Positions 1-8,151 of a stretch of 64,000 nt of DNA are shown in pieces (the first letter of the stretch is position 1; every line of letters starts with the position of its first letter). The position numbers were made by a program, and so were the translations under genes. The DNA comes from Bryobacterales bacterium (lineage in GTDB: Bacteria; Acidobacteriota; Terriglobia; Bryobacterales; Bryobacteraceae), in contig JAIXKK010000126.1 in NCBI GenBank assembly GCA_026954325.1, positions 62,001-126,000 of the forward strand, in the 5' to 3' direction. Below the pieces are notes generated by a model. That model ran no database searches. It worked only from the letters and a program-made list of their open reading frames with translations, and was not told the DNA's origin.

Positions 1-10
1 GAGCGGCGCA

Positions 11-1174
11 GTGCTTGGAAAGATTCGCCATCTGTTCGCATCCTCGATGGCGAGAGGGCTGATGCCGGCGGGCGAGCGTTTCGTGGATGAGATGGCGCTG
101 CAAGAGGAAGTGCTGGCGATGGCGGCCCGGATCACATGCGCGGGCGAGATGGTGGATTGCCATTCGCGGTGGCTGCAAGAGGCCTGGCAGAGGGGGCGGA
201 GCTACGGATCCGTCACGTTGTCAGAACCGTCACGGCCGGCAGGGCGGCCACCGGCGGAGGTACGGTTACCGCCCAGGGTTCCGGACAAGGCTCCACCGGC
301 GGTGAGAATCTCGCCGGCGGGCCGCAAGGCGTTCGCCTTGCTGGTGGCATTCAGCACGGCGGGAGCGCTGGCTCCCTGGCTCGGATGGGGATTGGCGGCT
401 TGCGCGATGGTGTTTGTCGCGGGGGTAGTGCAGGGGTTCGCCATCCGGTGGAGGATGTGGGCGGAGGAAGGAACGCTCGAATCCGACGCGGTTCAGGAGA
501 CGAGGCGGTTGTTGACGGCGAAGGCGGTTGGGGAGACGTCGGAAAGGCTTGGAGGAGAGGCGGCACAGGCAAGTCCACTGCTGCGCAGGATCCACGCCAC
601 GTTGAAAACAGGCGATATGGCAGGGGCGTGTCTGCCGGCCGAGCAGCATGAGCAGGCCGATCGACATTCGTTGAGAGCCAATGTTCACGAGATCCGGATG
701 CACGCCTGGGGGGTTGCGGCGGCGGCGGTATGCTCGCTTTCGGCAATGGCGGTCTTCCAGGGGGCGCGGTCAATGAACATGGAGATGCCCCGCCTGGCGC
801 TTGCCGGGATTACGGGGTTCGTGCTGTTGCAATGGATGGCGAGCCTGCTGCTGGTGAACGGAGAACGGATGCTAGGCGTAATCCGGAGGGAGATGGGGAG
901 CCTGTGGCTGCCGCTTCTTTCGACGGTCGTACCGGCTCAGAAGGCGCAATTCGGCGGCATCGAGAAGGCTCTGAGTGAACTGACGCAGGAGTTTCAAACG
1001 ATGCGCGGCGCCTTGGACCGGCGAAGAGACGGGGAGTTCGTGGAAACGATGGCGGAACTTCGCCGGGCGATTGATCAGTTGACGCCGGTGCTGGCCGGAT
1101 TCCGCGAACCGTTCGTGTTGCAGGCGGCGCCGGCGCCCGTAGCGCGGCCGAAAGTGATGGGCGCGACAGCCTGA
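11..1174 (+). CDS. Membrane protein of unknown function, possibly 5'-partial
   Basis: I do not recognise the family. The frame opens at a GTG close to the left edge and has no upstream stop inside the window, so the true start may lie outside. The 387-residue product has a Pro/Arg-rich linker (about 70-105), a hydrophobic hairpin (about 108-145), a charged stretch, a second pair of hydrophobic segments (about 230-285), and an amphipathic C-terminal part (about 310-365) that could form a coiled coil. The layout resembles a membrane-anchored scaffold or sensor, but no enzymatic motif is visible. Codon use matches the neighbours. The next gene follows after about 120 bases with no clear terminator. 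Confidence 0.6.
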   Translation: MLGKIRHLFASSMARGLMPAGERFVDEMALQEEVLAMAARITCAGEMVDCHSRWLQEAWQRGRSYGSVTLSEPSRPAGRPPAEVRLPPRVPDKAPPAVRISPAGRKAFALLVAFSTAGALAPWLGWGLAACAMVFVAGVVQGFAIRWRMWAEEGTLESDAVQETRRLLTAKAVGETSERLGGEAAQASPLLRRIHATLKTGDMAGACLPAEQHEQADRHSLRANVHEIRMHAWGVAAAAVCSLSAMAVFQGARSMNMEMPRLALAGITGFVLLQWMASLLLVNGERMLGVIRREMGSLWLPLLSTVVPAQKAQFGGIEKALSELTQEFQTMRGALDRRRDGEFVETMAELRRAIDQLTPVLAGFREPFVLQAAPAPVARPKVMGATA

Positions 1175-1295
1175 TCGCGGTTTGCCGGCAATGAGGGGCC
1201 GCCACGGGGGCGCGGCGCACGTTTTAACAGACTGGTGTAGTTGGCGGCGGCATTTCTAAACTCTTTGGACTAGCGGCCCACGCACGCCGCTGTTC

Positions 1296-2816
1296 ATGCG
1301 AGCCAACCCATTCCAGCGTCAACCCGCGCTCCTGGTGTGCACGGCGGCCGCCGCCCTCGTTGTGGTGGTGGTACGCGCGGCCACGCAGTCCATCACGATT
1401 GATGAAGCGGATACGTTTCTCAGTTGGGTGGCTCCCTCATCGCCTTCGCACTGGGCGCCGGCATCAAACAATCATCTGCTGAACTCGATGTTGATGCGGC
1501 TGGCGGTCTCGATGTTTGGCGTCTCGCAGTTCACGGTGCGCCTGCCGGCGGTTGGCGGCGCAATCCTCTATTTAGGGGCCTCCTATTACCTGTGCCGGTT
1601 GATTGCACGAACTGTAACGCGGCAGTGGATATTGCTGGCGTGCCTTGTCTTCAATCCGTTCATCCTCGATTACCTGGTGGCGGCGCGCGGTTACGGTTTG
1701 GCTTTGGGATTTCTGTTGAGCGCCATCGCGGGGACGGCATACGGAGAGGGGGCCGGCGGGAACAAGCGCGCGGTTGCGCCGGCATGCCTGGCGCTTTCCT
1801 TTGCCGCGAATTTTTCTTTCGCGTTCGTGGATGCGGCAGCGCTGCTCTTTCTGTTCCTTTGGAACTGTTCGCGCGGACCTCACACGCGGGGAGCGCGCAT
1901 TCGCCTGTTGATCTGTACCGTACTGCCGGCTTTGGGAGTGAGCCTGCTATTGACGGCATCCACCGTGGCTCACTGGCCGAAGGGCCAATTATGGTTCGGG
2001 GCATCTTCGCCCGGCGAGACGTTCAGGGGGGTCGCCGAGTCGTCTTTCCACCAGTTGAATCCGAACCTGGCCAATCCATGGATTTCCCGGATTCTGCAAT
2101 TCTGCCGGCCAGCCGTGCTGCCGCTGCTTGGCGTATTGTGCCTGTGGCGGATTGTGCCGATTGCGAGGAACGGCAGGATTCTCGCGGACCGGCACAACCG
2201 TCGTCCGGCCTTATTCGGCGGAGTGGTGGCGGGCATCTTCCTGACGGCGCTGGCGCTGCACGGGCTCGCCTTCCAGGTGTTTCATCTGCTGTTGCCCAAA
2301 GAGCGCACGGCGATCTTCTTTGTCCCTCTATTCACACTGATGGCCGCCATCGCCGTGGAGTTGACCACGCCGGGCTTTGCGGGAAGATTCACTCGGGCAG
2401 GGCTGATTGCGGTGATGGGGTTCACGGCGTGCTATTTCCTGTTCTGTTTGCGCCTGAGCTACTTCAAGGAATGGAAATGGGGCGCGGAAGTAAACCAGGC
2501 ATATCCGGTCCTTTCTTATTACAACCACACATACGGAGTCGAGAATGTTGGAACAACCTGGATGTATGTGGCAGCCCTGAATTTTTACCGGACACTTTCC
2601 CGCGGAGATAGTCTGGAGGAATTTACCAGCGCGGCTCCGGCTCCGCCCCCGATTGGAAGGGCGGCCTATGTACTTCATGCTGTCCTCGACCGGGAGTTTC
2701 TCGAGCAGGAAGGGCTGAAGGTTGTCTATCGCGGCCCATTGAGCGACGTCGTGGTGGCCGTGAGGCCGGGCATGCTGTTACGCCGGGAGGGGTGCGCATT
2801 GTGGAACGGGTTCTGA
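1296..2816 (+). CDS. GT-C type integral membrane glycosyltransferase
   Basis: A 506-residue polytopic membrane protein with roughly ten hydrophobic segments. After the first membrane helix it carries a short loop with ITIDEADTF (about residue 32), the acidic loop-1 motif expected of GT-C enzymes (PMT/ArnT/GT39-like), then an SNNHLLNSM stretch, as is typical of the family. Such enzymes transfer a sugar from a polyprenyl-phosphate donor on the outer face of the inner membrane. The acceptor cannot be told. The C-terminal 100 residues form a soluble domain. It stands alone; no other polysaccharide genes flank it. No strong ribosome site precedes the ATG. Confidence 0.7.
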   Translation: MRANPFQRQPALLVCTAAAALVVVVVRAATQSITIDEADTFLSWVAPSSPSHWAPASNNHLLNSMLMRLAVSMFGVSQFTVRLPAVGGAILYLGASYYLCRLIARTVTRQWILLACLVFNPFILDYLVAARGYGLALGFLLSAIAGTAYGEGAGGNKRAVAPACLALSFAANFSFAFVDAAALLFLFLWNCSRGPHTRGARIRLLICTVLPALGVSLLLTASTVAHWPKGQLWFGASSPGETFRGVAESSFHQLNPNLANPWISRILQFCRPAVLPLLGVLCLWRIVPIARNGRILADRHNRRPALFGGVVAGIFLTALALHGLAFQVFHLLLPKERTAIFFVPLFTLMAAIAVELTTPGFAGRFTRAGLIAVMGFTACYFLFCLRLSYFKEWKWGAEVNQAYPVLSYYNHTYGVENVGTTWMYVAALNFYRTLSRGDSLEEFTSAAPAPPPIGRAAYVLHAVLDREFLEQEGLKVVYRGPLSDVVVAVRPGMLLRREGCALWNGF

Positions 2817-3028
2817 CGAACACAAGTTGGGAAAGCAGCACTTGCCGCCGGTCCCGGCAGTGATGACCGGATGCGGCAGGGCGTGTACGCCTCCATGTAT
2901 CTCCGGCCCTCATTGAACATCGTGGTGAACGCCGGCCACGGACCGGCATGGTTCGCCACGGTAGCCGGCCTTAAACGACAAGAAGAGGCGGCGCGACGCC
3001 CCCCTGTGGTTTGCGGCGCGGCAGACGT

Positions 3029-3034
3029 GACATA
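3029..3034 (+). promoter_or_regulatory. Putative -10 box (CATAAT) of the mannonate-dehydratase-like gene
   Basis: CATAAT lies 33 bases before the ATG, and a GAGAGG ribosome site sits between them at about 3054-3059. No convincing -35 element is visible at normal spacing. Confidence 0.3.
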
Positions 3035-3067
3035 ATCCATAGCGACACCGACTCGAGAGGTTGCCAC

Positions 3068-4159
3068 ATGCCGTCATCCACACGCCGCACTTTTTCGAAG
3101 ATTGCCGCCGCGGGCGCCGCCGCCGCTCCGTTTCTTGCCGAGGGCGCCAGGAAATCCCTGGAGCCACTTACGCCCGGGATCAAGGTCTCCCTCCAGATGC
3201 CCACCGAGGTTCCAGAGGAAGACCTGACTCTCGCCAAACAGCTTGGAGTGGGGTGGGTCAACGTGCCAACGGGCGGTGACAAGGCCACCGCGGAGAATTT
3301 CATCCGCATTGTAAAGAAAGTGGAAGCCGCCGGCTTGAAGGTATGGAACATCGGAAACAGCAACGTCCACAATATGCCCGAAGTGACGCTGAACCTGCCG
3401 GGGCGCGACCAGAAGATCGAGGAGTACAAACAGTTTCTCCGCAATCTGGGGAGGGCCGGACTGACGTATACGACTTATGCGCACATGGGTAACGGAATCT
3501 GGAGTTCGGAGCGGGAGACCACCAGAGGCGGGGCGCCCGCGCGCGCTTTCCGGCAGGCCACGGCAAAGGGCTACTGGGCGGGGAAAGTATTCGAACCGCC
3601 ATTAACGCACGGCCGCAAGTTCAGCAAGGAAGAGATCTGGGAGAATTACACCTACTTCATCAAACAGGTGGTTCCAGTGGCGGAGGAGGTGGGAATTCGT
3701 ATCGGTATTCATCCGGACGACCCGCCGGTTCCGGAATTGGGCGGAGTGCCGCGATGTATCTTTGGGAATTTCGATGGATACATGAAGGCCCTGGAAATCG
3801 CCAACAGTCCCAACGTCGGTGTGTGCCTGTGCTGCGGCACCTGGATGGAAGGGGGCAAGTACATGGGCAGGGATGTATTCGGGGCAATCCGTGAGTTTGC
3901 GAAGTTGGGAAAACTGTGGAAGATCCACTTCCGGAACGTGAGCGGTCCCATTCCTTATTTTGTGGAAAGTTTCGTCGACAACGGGTATACGGATATGCGC
4001 AAGGTGATGCGCACGCTGGTGGAAGTGGACTTCCGGGGAAATCTCATCGCGGACCACGTGCCGGCAATGGTTGGGCATCGAATGGTGGGATGGGCCTACT
4101 CGATCGGATACATTCGCGCGCTGTTGCGGGACGCCAATGAAGACTTGAAGAAAGCCTGA
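3068..4159 (+). CDS. Tat-exported mannonate dehydratase (UxuA)-like TIM-barrel protein
   Basis: The ATG at 3068, with GAGAGG upstream, starts a twin-arginine signal (TRRTFSK, then an Ala-rich segment); a longer in-frame ORF begins upstream but lacks this logic. The 363-residue product resembles mannonate dehydratase/xylose-isomerase-like TIM barrels: YAHMGNGIW near residue 140, HPDDPP near 217, and a Cys-containing VCLCCGTW motif near 255, matching the metal and substrate site of UxuA. UxuA makes 2-keto-3-deoxygluconate from mannonate in the cytoplasm, so an exported member may act on another acid sugar or as an epimerase. It is followed one base later by the relic of a DUF1080 gene, its former operon partner. 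Confidence 0.7.
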   Translation: MPSSTRRTFSKIAAAGAAAAPFLAEGARKSLEPLTPGIKVSLQMPTEVPEEDLTLAKQLGVGWVNVPTGGDKATAENFIRIVKKVEAAGLKVWNIGNSNVHNMPEVTLNLPGRDQKIEEYKQFLRNLGRAGLTYTTYAHMGNGIWSSERETTRGGAPARAFRQATAKGYWAGKVFEPPLTHGRKFSKEEIWENYTYFIKQVVPVAEEVGIRIGIHPDDPPVPELGGVPRCIFGNFDGYMKALEIANSPNVGVCLCCGTWMEGGKYMGRDVFGAIREFAKLGKLWKIHFRNVSGPIPYFVESFVDNGYTDMRKVMRTLVEVDFRGNLIADHVPAMVGHRMVGWAYSIGYIRALLRDANEDLKKA

Positions 4160-4160
4160 A

Positions 4161-4433
4161 ATGAGAGTGCGTGCGCCGGTTGCAGTTGTTTTGGTGTGCG
4201 CAGTGGTTGTTTCCGGGCAGGAGCAGAAGGGGTATCGCACTTCGCCGGCGGGAGATTCGGATACGCCGGTGCTGCCGGGGCAGAAGTGGCGGGTACATGA
4301 CATCGCGCGTCCGCAACCGGCAGGGGTCCCCCCTGGGGCAAAGCCAGGCGATCCACCATCGGATGCCGTTGTTCTATCATGAACCGCTACGAACATCCGG
4401 GTGCGGCGGCTGAAGGGATATGACCAGCCGTAG
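4161..4433 (+). pseudogene. Internally deleted DUF1080 (3-keto-disaccharide hydrolase-like) gene
   Basis: The first 72 codons encode a signal peptide and the conserved N-terminal stretch of exported DUF1080 proteins (VLPGQKWRVHDIARPQP, then PPSDAVVL). A TGA at 4380-4382 stops this frame. The same frame then continues as NIRVRRLKGYDQP and a stop at 4431, which is the usual C-terminus of the family. The central domain, about 200 codons in relatives, is therefore missing, and both ends stay in register across a single TGA. The start overlaps the upstream gene's end region, as expected for an operon partner. This is a relic, not a small functional gene. The family assignment rests on recognition of the two ends and was not searched. 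Confidence 0.7.
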
Positions 4434-4618
4434 CGCTGGGATCAACATCCGCGCGCCGCTGCCGGCCCCGTAGCCCGAACGCGGATGCTCGTGATCGCGC
4501 AGGCGGCGGGCATTCTCACCATAGGGCGCCAAACGTCTCACGTCGAGGAACCGGTAACCAAATGGGTGGGAGGAAGCATCTTATAGCCACTGGTCTCGTG
4601 TCGCTGAACTGGTTAGTC

Positions 4619-6433
4619 ATGCATTCAGGACGCCTCAGACTTATTCTGTTCATTGCTTCCGTGTGGTTGAGTGGGGCGCAAACCCTGGATCTGCGCAATA
4701 CGCTGCGGACAGATACCCGTACGAGGTTCACGCTGCCGCCGCCGCGGAGTCTGGCGGAATGGTCGGCGCGCAAGACGCAGCTTCGCAGACAGATCCTCAC
4801 CGCCGCGGGACTCTACCCCATACCTTCGCCCACGCCGCTGCATCCACGCCGGTTCGGGCGCACCAGCCATGGAAGCTATGTGGTGGAGAAGGTGCTTCTG
4901 GAGACCATGCCGGGCTACTTTCTCGCGGGCAATCTGTATTATCCGAAGGCGCATGCCGCGCAGCGAATGGCAGGCGTGCTGGCGCCTCATGGGCACTGGA
5001 AGCATGGGCGGATTCACGATGCGGCGGACTATTCCGTACCGGCGCTATGCGCCAATCTGGCCGCTCAAGGCTACGTCGCCTTTGCCTACGACATGGTGGG
5101 GTATAACGATACTATCCAGACGCCGCACGATTTCGGGGAGTCCCCTAGCGAGGAATCGTGGGCATTTCATCCGCTCGGGCTGCAATTGTGGAATTCGATG
5201 CGAGCGCTGGATTTTCTCAGTTCGCTCGATATCGTGGATCCATCCCGTATCGCGGCCACCGGCGCCTCGGGCGGCGCAACCCAAACGCTGTTGCTCGCGG
5301 CCGTGGATGAGCGCATAGCGGTGGCTGCTCCGGTGAATATGATTTCCGCGATCTTTCAGGGGGACGACACGTGCGAAATGGCGCCCGGGTTGCGCGTGGG
5401 CACCAACAATGTCGAGATAGCCGCCATGGTGGCGCCCAGGCCGATGCTGTTGGTTTCTTCGTCGAAAGACTGGACGAGATATACTCCGAGCCTGGAATAC
5501 CCGGCGATTCGAGCCGTGTACCGGCTGTTTGGGGAATCGGGGCGGTTGGCGGTGACGCAGATCGATGCCGGGCACAACTACAACCGCGCAAGCCGGGAAT
5601 CGGTTTACCGGTTTTTCCGCCGTGTCTTGTCGCCCGCGCCCGGCCCCACCCCGAAAGAGACGGTGAGCATTGATTTTGACACGAAGGATTTGCTGATTGG
5701 GCCGGAGATATTGAAGTCTCTGCATATCACTCCCAATCTCGACTATGTATTCGCGGAATGGCAGAAGCTGACCGCGGTGCATTCAGCCGGTAGCCAGGCC
5801 GCGAACCTGGAGGATGCGCTTCTGGCCGTGACCGGGGCCGAATGGTCATCGGAAGTGAGCGCCGTAACCGCGGGAGATCGGGTATTGTTGAACAGGCAAG
5901 GCTATGCCGATCTGGTTCGGGCGGCGTGGTACCCCGGCCTGTCGAGGAACGTAACAATCGTCGTGCATCCGGATGGTCCGGACGCGGCGCGCCGGTTGCC
6001 GAAGGTAGCTCAGGAACTGGCGCGTGGTTCGTCGGTGTTACTGATCGAGCCCTACGAAAGGGCGCCCGCCAACTCCAGGGCTCCCGTGCGAGGCAAGGAC
6101 TATCTCACCTACCATCTTTCCGATGACGCCTACCGGGTGCAGGAAATCCTCACCAGCATGGCTTTCGTCGCTCCCATGGACTCTCCCCGCCGGCGTCTGC
6201 TGTGTTTCGGCCGCGCGCGCGCGTGGTGCCTGCTGGCGGAGGCGCTCTCACCGGAGGTTTTCGATTTCGACGATGACCTGAATGATTCGAGCGTCACCGA
6301 TGAGGAATTGCGGAAAAATCTTTTCATCCCCGGACTCCAGCGAGCGGGAGGAGTTGCGGCCGTGCGAGAGTTGGTCCGGGGAAAACTCATGCTCTCCTCT
6401 GCCCGTACCGCGACAGACGCCGATGAGAACTGA
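4619..6433 (+). CDS. Exported alpha/beta-hydrolase (acetyl-xylan-esterase/dienelactone-hydrolase-like)
   Basis: The chosen ATG gives a clean signal peptide (basic HSGRLR, then a hydrophobic core to about residue 20). An upstream in-frame ATG at 4562 has a GAGGA at a suitable distance and is the alternative start. The hydrolase core carries the nucleophile motif GASGG (Ser about residue 217), an Asp after SSSK, and a His in DAGHNYN, giving a plausible catalytic triad. Large exported acidobacterial members of this group are often annotated as acetyl-xylan esterases. The C-terminal 230 residues form a second, alpha/beta-looking domain without a visible triad. Substrate unknown. It follows the DUF1080 relic by about 185 bases. 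Confidence 0.7.
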   Translation: MHSGRLRLILFIASVWLSGAQTLDLRNTLRTDTRTRFTLPPPRSLAEWSARKTQLRRQILTAAGLYPIPSPTPLHPRRFGRTSHGSYVVEKVLLETMPGYFLAGNLYYPKAHAAQRMAGVLAPHGHWKHGRIHDAADYSVPALCANLAAQGYVAFAYDMVGYNDTIQTPHDFGESPSEESWAFHPLGLQLWNSMRALDFLSSLDIVDPSRIAATGASGGATQTLLLAAVDERIAVAAPVNMISAIFQGDDTCEMAPGLRVGTNNVEIAAMVAPRPMLLVSSSKDWTRYTPSLEYPAIRAVYRLFGESGRLAVTQIDAGHNYNRASRESVYRFFRRVLSPAPGPTPKETVSIDFDTKDLLIGPEILKSLHITPNLDYVFAEWQKLTAVHSAGSQAANLEDALLAVTGAEWSSEVSAVTAGDRVLLNRQGYADLVRAAWYPGLSRNVTIVVHPDGPDAARRLPKVAQELARGSSVLLIEPYERAPANSRAPVRGKDYLTYHLSDDAYRVQEILTSMAFVAPMDSPRRRLLCFGRARAWCLLAEALSPEVFDFDDDLNDSSVTDEELRKNLFIPGLQRAGGVAAVRELVRGKLMLSSARTATDADEN

Positions 6434-6467
6434 GCCTCCGGTTGCCGGATGGCCACGGCCGGAAGGA

Positions 6468-6473
6468 TATAAT
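6468..6473 (+). promoter_or_regulatory. Consensus -10 box TATAAT upstream of the GNAT gene
   Basis: A perfect TATAAT lies 17 bases before the ATG at 6491. The nearest -35-like sequence, TTGCCG at 6442, is 20 bases away, longer than ideal. Confidence 0.45.
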
Positions 6474-6490
6474 TCTTCGAAGAACCTGTC

Positions 6491-6952
6491 ATGACCTTCC
6501 GCCTGGCCCGACCCGAAGAATACGCGCGCTTGCGCGAAATGATTATCTCGAGCTTTGAGCCGATTACCTGGTACAAGACACTTGACGAAAAGTATGGGCC
6601 GCTGAACGGCTCCGATTGGCGGGAGCGCTGGGAGAAGCGGTTGGACCACGTCTTCGAGGCTCAGATCATTCTCGCCGGCGAAGTGGATGGCGAGGTTGCG
6701 GCCGTGGCCACGGGGACCGTGGACGAACGCGCCGGGCTCGGCTTCATCGACTTGCTCGGCGTGGATATCCGGTTTCAAGGAAAGGGCTATGGCCGGTTGA
6801 TGCTGCGCGGCATGCTCGACCATTTCCGGTCTCGTGGAATGGAGTACGCGAACCTGGAATGCCTCACGGACAACCGCAAGGGCAATGCGCTCTATGCGAG
6901 CGAGGGATGGGAAATCGTGGCCAGTTCCCATCGTTGGTTCCGGCGGATTTAA
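6491..6952 (+). CDS. GNAT-family N-acetyltransferase
   Basis: A 153-residue single-domain protein of normal GNAT length. The acetyl-CoA pyrophosphate loop is RFQGKGYGR (about residues 97-105, fitting Q/RxxGxG/A), preceded by the beta-4 strand FIDLLGVDI and followed by the usual C-terminal strand motif NALYASEGW. The acceptor amine cannot be inferred. It is monocistronic, with its own TATAAT box and a GC-rich palindrome straight after the stop. Confidence 0.8.
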   Translation: MTFRLARPEEYARLREMIISSFEPITWYKTLDEKYGPLNGSDWRERWEKRLDHVFEAQIILAGEVDGEVAAVATGTVDERAGLGFIDLLGVDIRFQGKGYGRLMLRGMLDHFRSRGMEYANLECLTDNRKGNALYASEGWEIVASSHRWFRRI

Positions 6953-6955
6953 GGA

Positions 6956-6971
6956 AGCGCGCCGGCGCGCT
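6956..6971. terminator. 16-base perfect palindrome after the GNAT gene
   Basis: AGCGCGCCGGCGCGCT begins four bases after the stop and can form a six-pair G+C stem with a CCGG loop. No T-run follows, so this is a weak or Rho-assisted terminator candidate for the convergent gap 6953-7241. Confidence 0.35.
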
Positions 6972-7109
6972 CCTTGCGGCTTGACGGGCCACCCGTGAGG
7001 ACTCACTTGAGGTTGGGATGGGAGGCTAGCGTTCCGAGGCTATTTCCTCAATCCGTCTTTCCGCGTAAATTCGAATTAATCGTTCAAGACAATACGTGGT
7101 AGTTTGTCC

Positions 7110-7146
7110 TTGGCGCGTTCGCACGGATGGCGAGCGGACGCGCCAA
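7110..7146. repeat. Inverted repeat with 9-base perfect arms
   Basis: TTGGCGCGT at 7110-7118 pairs with ACGCGCCAA at 7138-7146, and inner TCGC/GCGA bases extend the stem. It lies in the 289-base convergent gap between the GNAT gene and the isomerase gene. Its role is unknown; it may be a terminator for the minus-strand gene or a small repeat element. Confidence 0.4.
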
Positions 7147-7241
7147 TCTCTCCCTTGCTACGGTTTGCTCGCGCCGGGAATAGTCTGACGATGAGGCAAG
7201 CGCATTGGGGGAGCCGATGCGCGCCCCGCCGGTTAACGCAG

Positions 7242-8063
7242 TCAACAAGCGGAAACAAACGACCTCAGAAACCGTGCCCCGCGCGGGATGGCCGTCAACT
7301 CATCCTCCTGTCCTTCATACACCAGGCTGACGAAGCCGTTGTAGCGCACTCCGCGGAGGATGTTAAAGACGCGGTTGTAGTCGATGAACTGCTCGTGGCC
7401 GCGGCCGTCAAGTTGGTACAACTTGGCGCGCACGAACTGAGTGAGCGGGGCCACCTGTTCGATCGAGTGGTAGTAGTTCTCGTAGGTGTGGCCAGGGATC
7501 TTCGGGCCATTGGGGCCGTCGCGTCCGGTGAAGTGGCCGGTGTCGAGCAGGAGGCTGAAGTTAGGGTGGTTCACTTCCTTGCGGAAGCGGAGCATGTCAT
7601 CGCCGGTGGAGGTGAGTCCGCTGTGGTTCTGGAGCGCCACGAGCATGCCAAGTTCGGCTCCGATTTCGGCGCACTTGCGCAGGGCTTCGACGCTCCGCCG
7701 GAAGGCTTCTTCCCGTTTGTCCGGCGAAGGAGCCGAGCCAACGAACACACGGCACACCGGCGAGCCCAGCACCATCCCGGCTTCCATGGCGATACGGGCT
7801 TTTTCGATCTCCGACGGCACGGCCGCGGCATTGCGCCCGAACTCGGTGGTGACGCAGATGCTCGAGATGCTGAGCCCGTTGTCGATGGCGGCGCGGCGCA
7901 CGCGTTTCACCATGTCCCGGCCGGCGCCGCCGAGGTCGCGGTAGTGGGGATCGAAACCATCGAGGTTCAGGGCGCGGCACTGGCGGATGAACGAGAAGAT
8001 ATCCATCTTCCCGGCCTTGAACTGTCTTTGGTAGCTGAGAGAGAGGCAACTCAGGTGCATCAT
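7242..8063 (-). CDS. Sugar phosphate isomerase/epimerase-like TIM-barrel protein
   Basis: A 273-residue protein of the AP-endonuclease-2/xylose-isomerase-like superfamily. Visible metal-site features are ALQNHSG near residue 145, LLDTGHFTG near 178 (Asp and His ligands), and LVYEGQEDE near the end (Glu ligand). Such enzymes isomerise or epimerise free or phosphorylated sugars, inosose or keto-acids; the substrate is not predictable. No export signal is visible: the N-terminus MMHLSCLSLSYQRQF is short and not hydrophobic enough. It lies downstream of the TonB receptor gene in the same direction but has its own promoter box, shared with that receptor. TAGAAT lies nine bases before the ATG. Confidence 0.7.
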   Translation of the reverse strand: MMHLSCLSLSYQRQFKAGKMDIFSFIRQCRALNLDGFDPHYRDLGGAGRDMVKRVRRAAIDNGLSISSICVTTEFGRNAAAVPSEIEKARIAMEAGMVLGSPVCRVFVGSAPSPDKREEAFRRSVEALRKCAEIGAELGMLVALQNHSGLTSTGDDMLRFRKEVNHPNFSLLLDTGHFTGRDGPNGPKIPGHTYENYYHSIEQVAPLTQFVRAKLYQLDGRGHEQFIDYNRVFNILRGVRYNGFVSLVYEGQEDELTAIPRGARFLRSFVSAC

Positions 8064-8066
8064 ATG

Positions 8067-8095
8067 CAGGACATTCTATGCTACTTGGGATGAAG
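8067..8095 (-). promoter_or_regulatory. Shared 29-base box, copy A (upstream of the isomerase gene)
   Basis: This segment matches 11715-11743 at 25 of 29 bases; all four differences are transitions. Read on the minus strand it contains CATAGAATG, a TAnnnT -10 hexamer placed nine bases before the isomerase ATG. It may be a common promoter/operator for the two minus-strand genes. Confidence 0.5.
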
Positions 8096-8102
8096 GCGGA
8101 AG

Positions 8103-8136
8103 CCGGGGGCCCCCACGCCGCGCCAGGCCCCCCCGG
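8103..8136 (-). terminator. GC-rich hairpin after the TonB receptor gene
   Basis: CCGGGGGCC-type arms (8103-8114 and 8126-8136) can pair around a 12-base loop, just beyond the receptor's stop. There is no T-tract, so termination would be imperfect; the element separates the receptor from the isomerase gene. Confidence 0.35.
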
Positions 8137-8151
8137 TTTCCGGAACGATGG

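Noticed and set aside
7076-7258. Small minus-strand frame of 60 codons in the convergent gap
   Set aside because: No ribosome site, overlaps the inverted repeat, composition like noise.
7104-8093. 329-codon plus-strand frame over the isomerase gene
   Set aside because: Antisense of a gene with clear TIM-barrel motifs; product repetitive and without domain.
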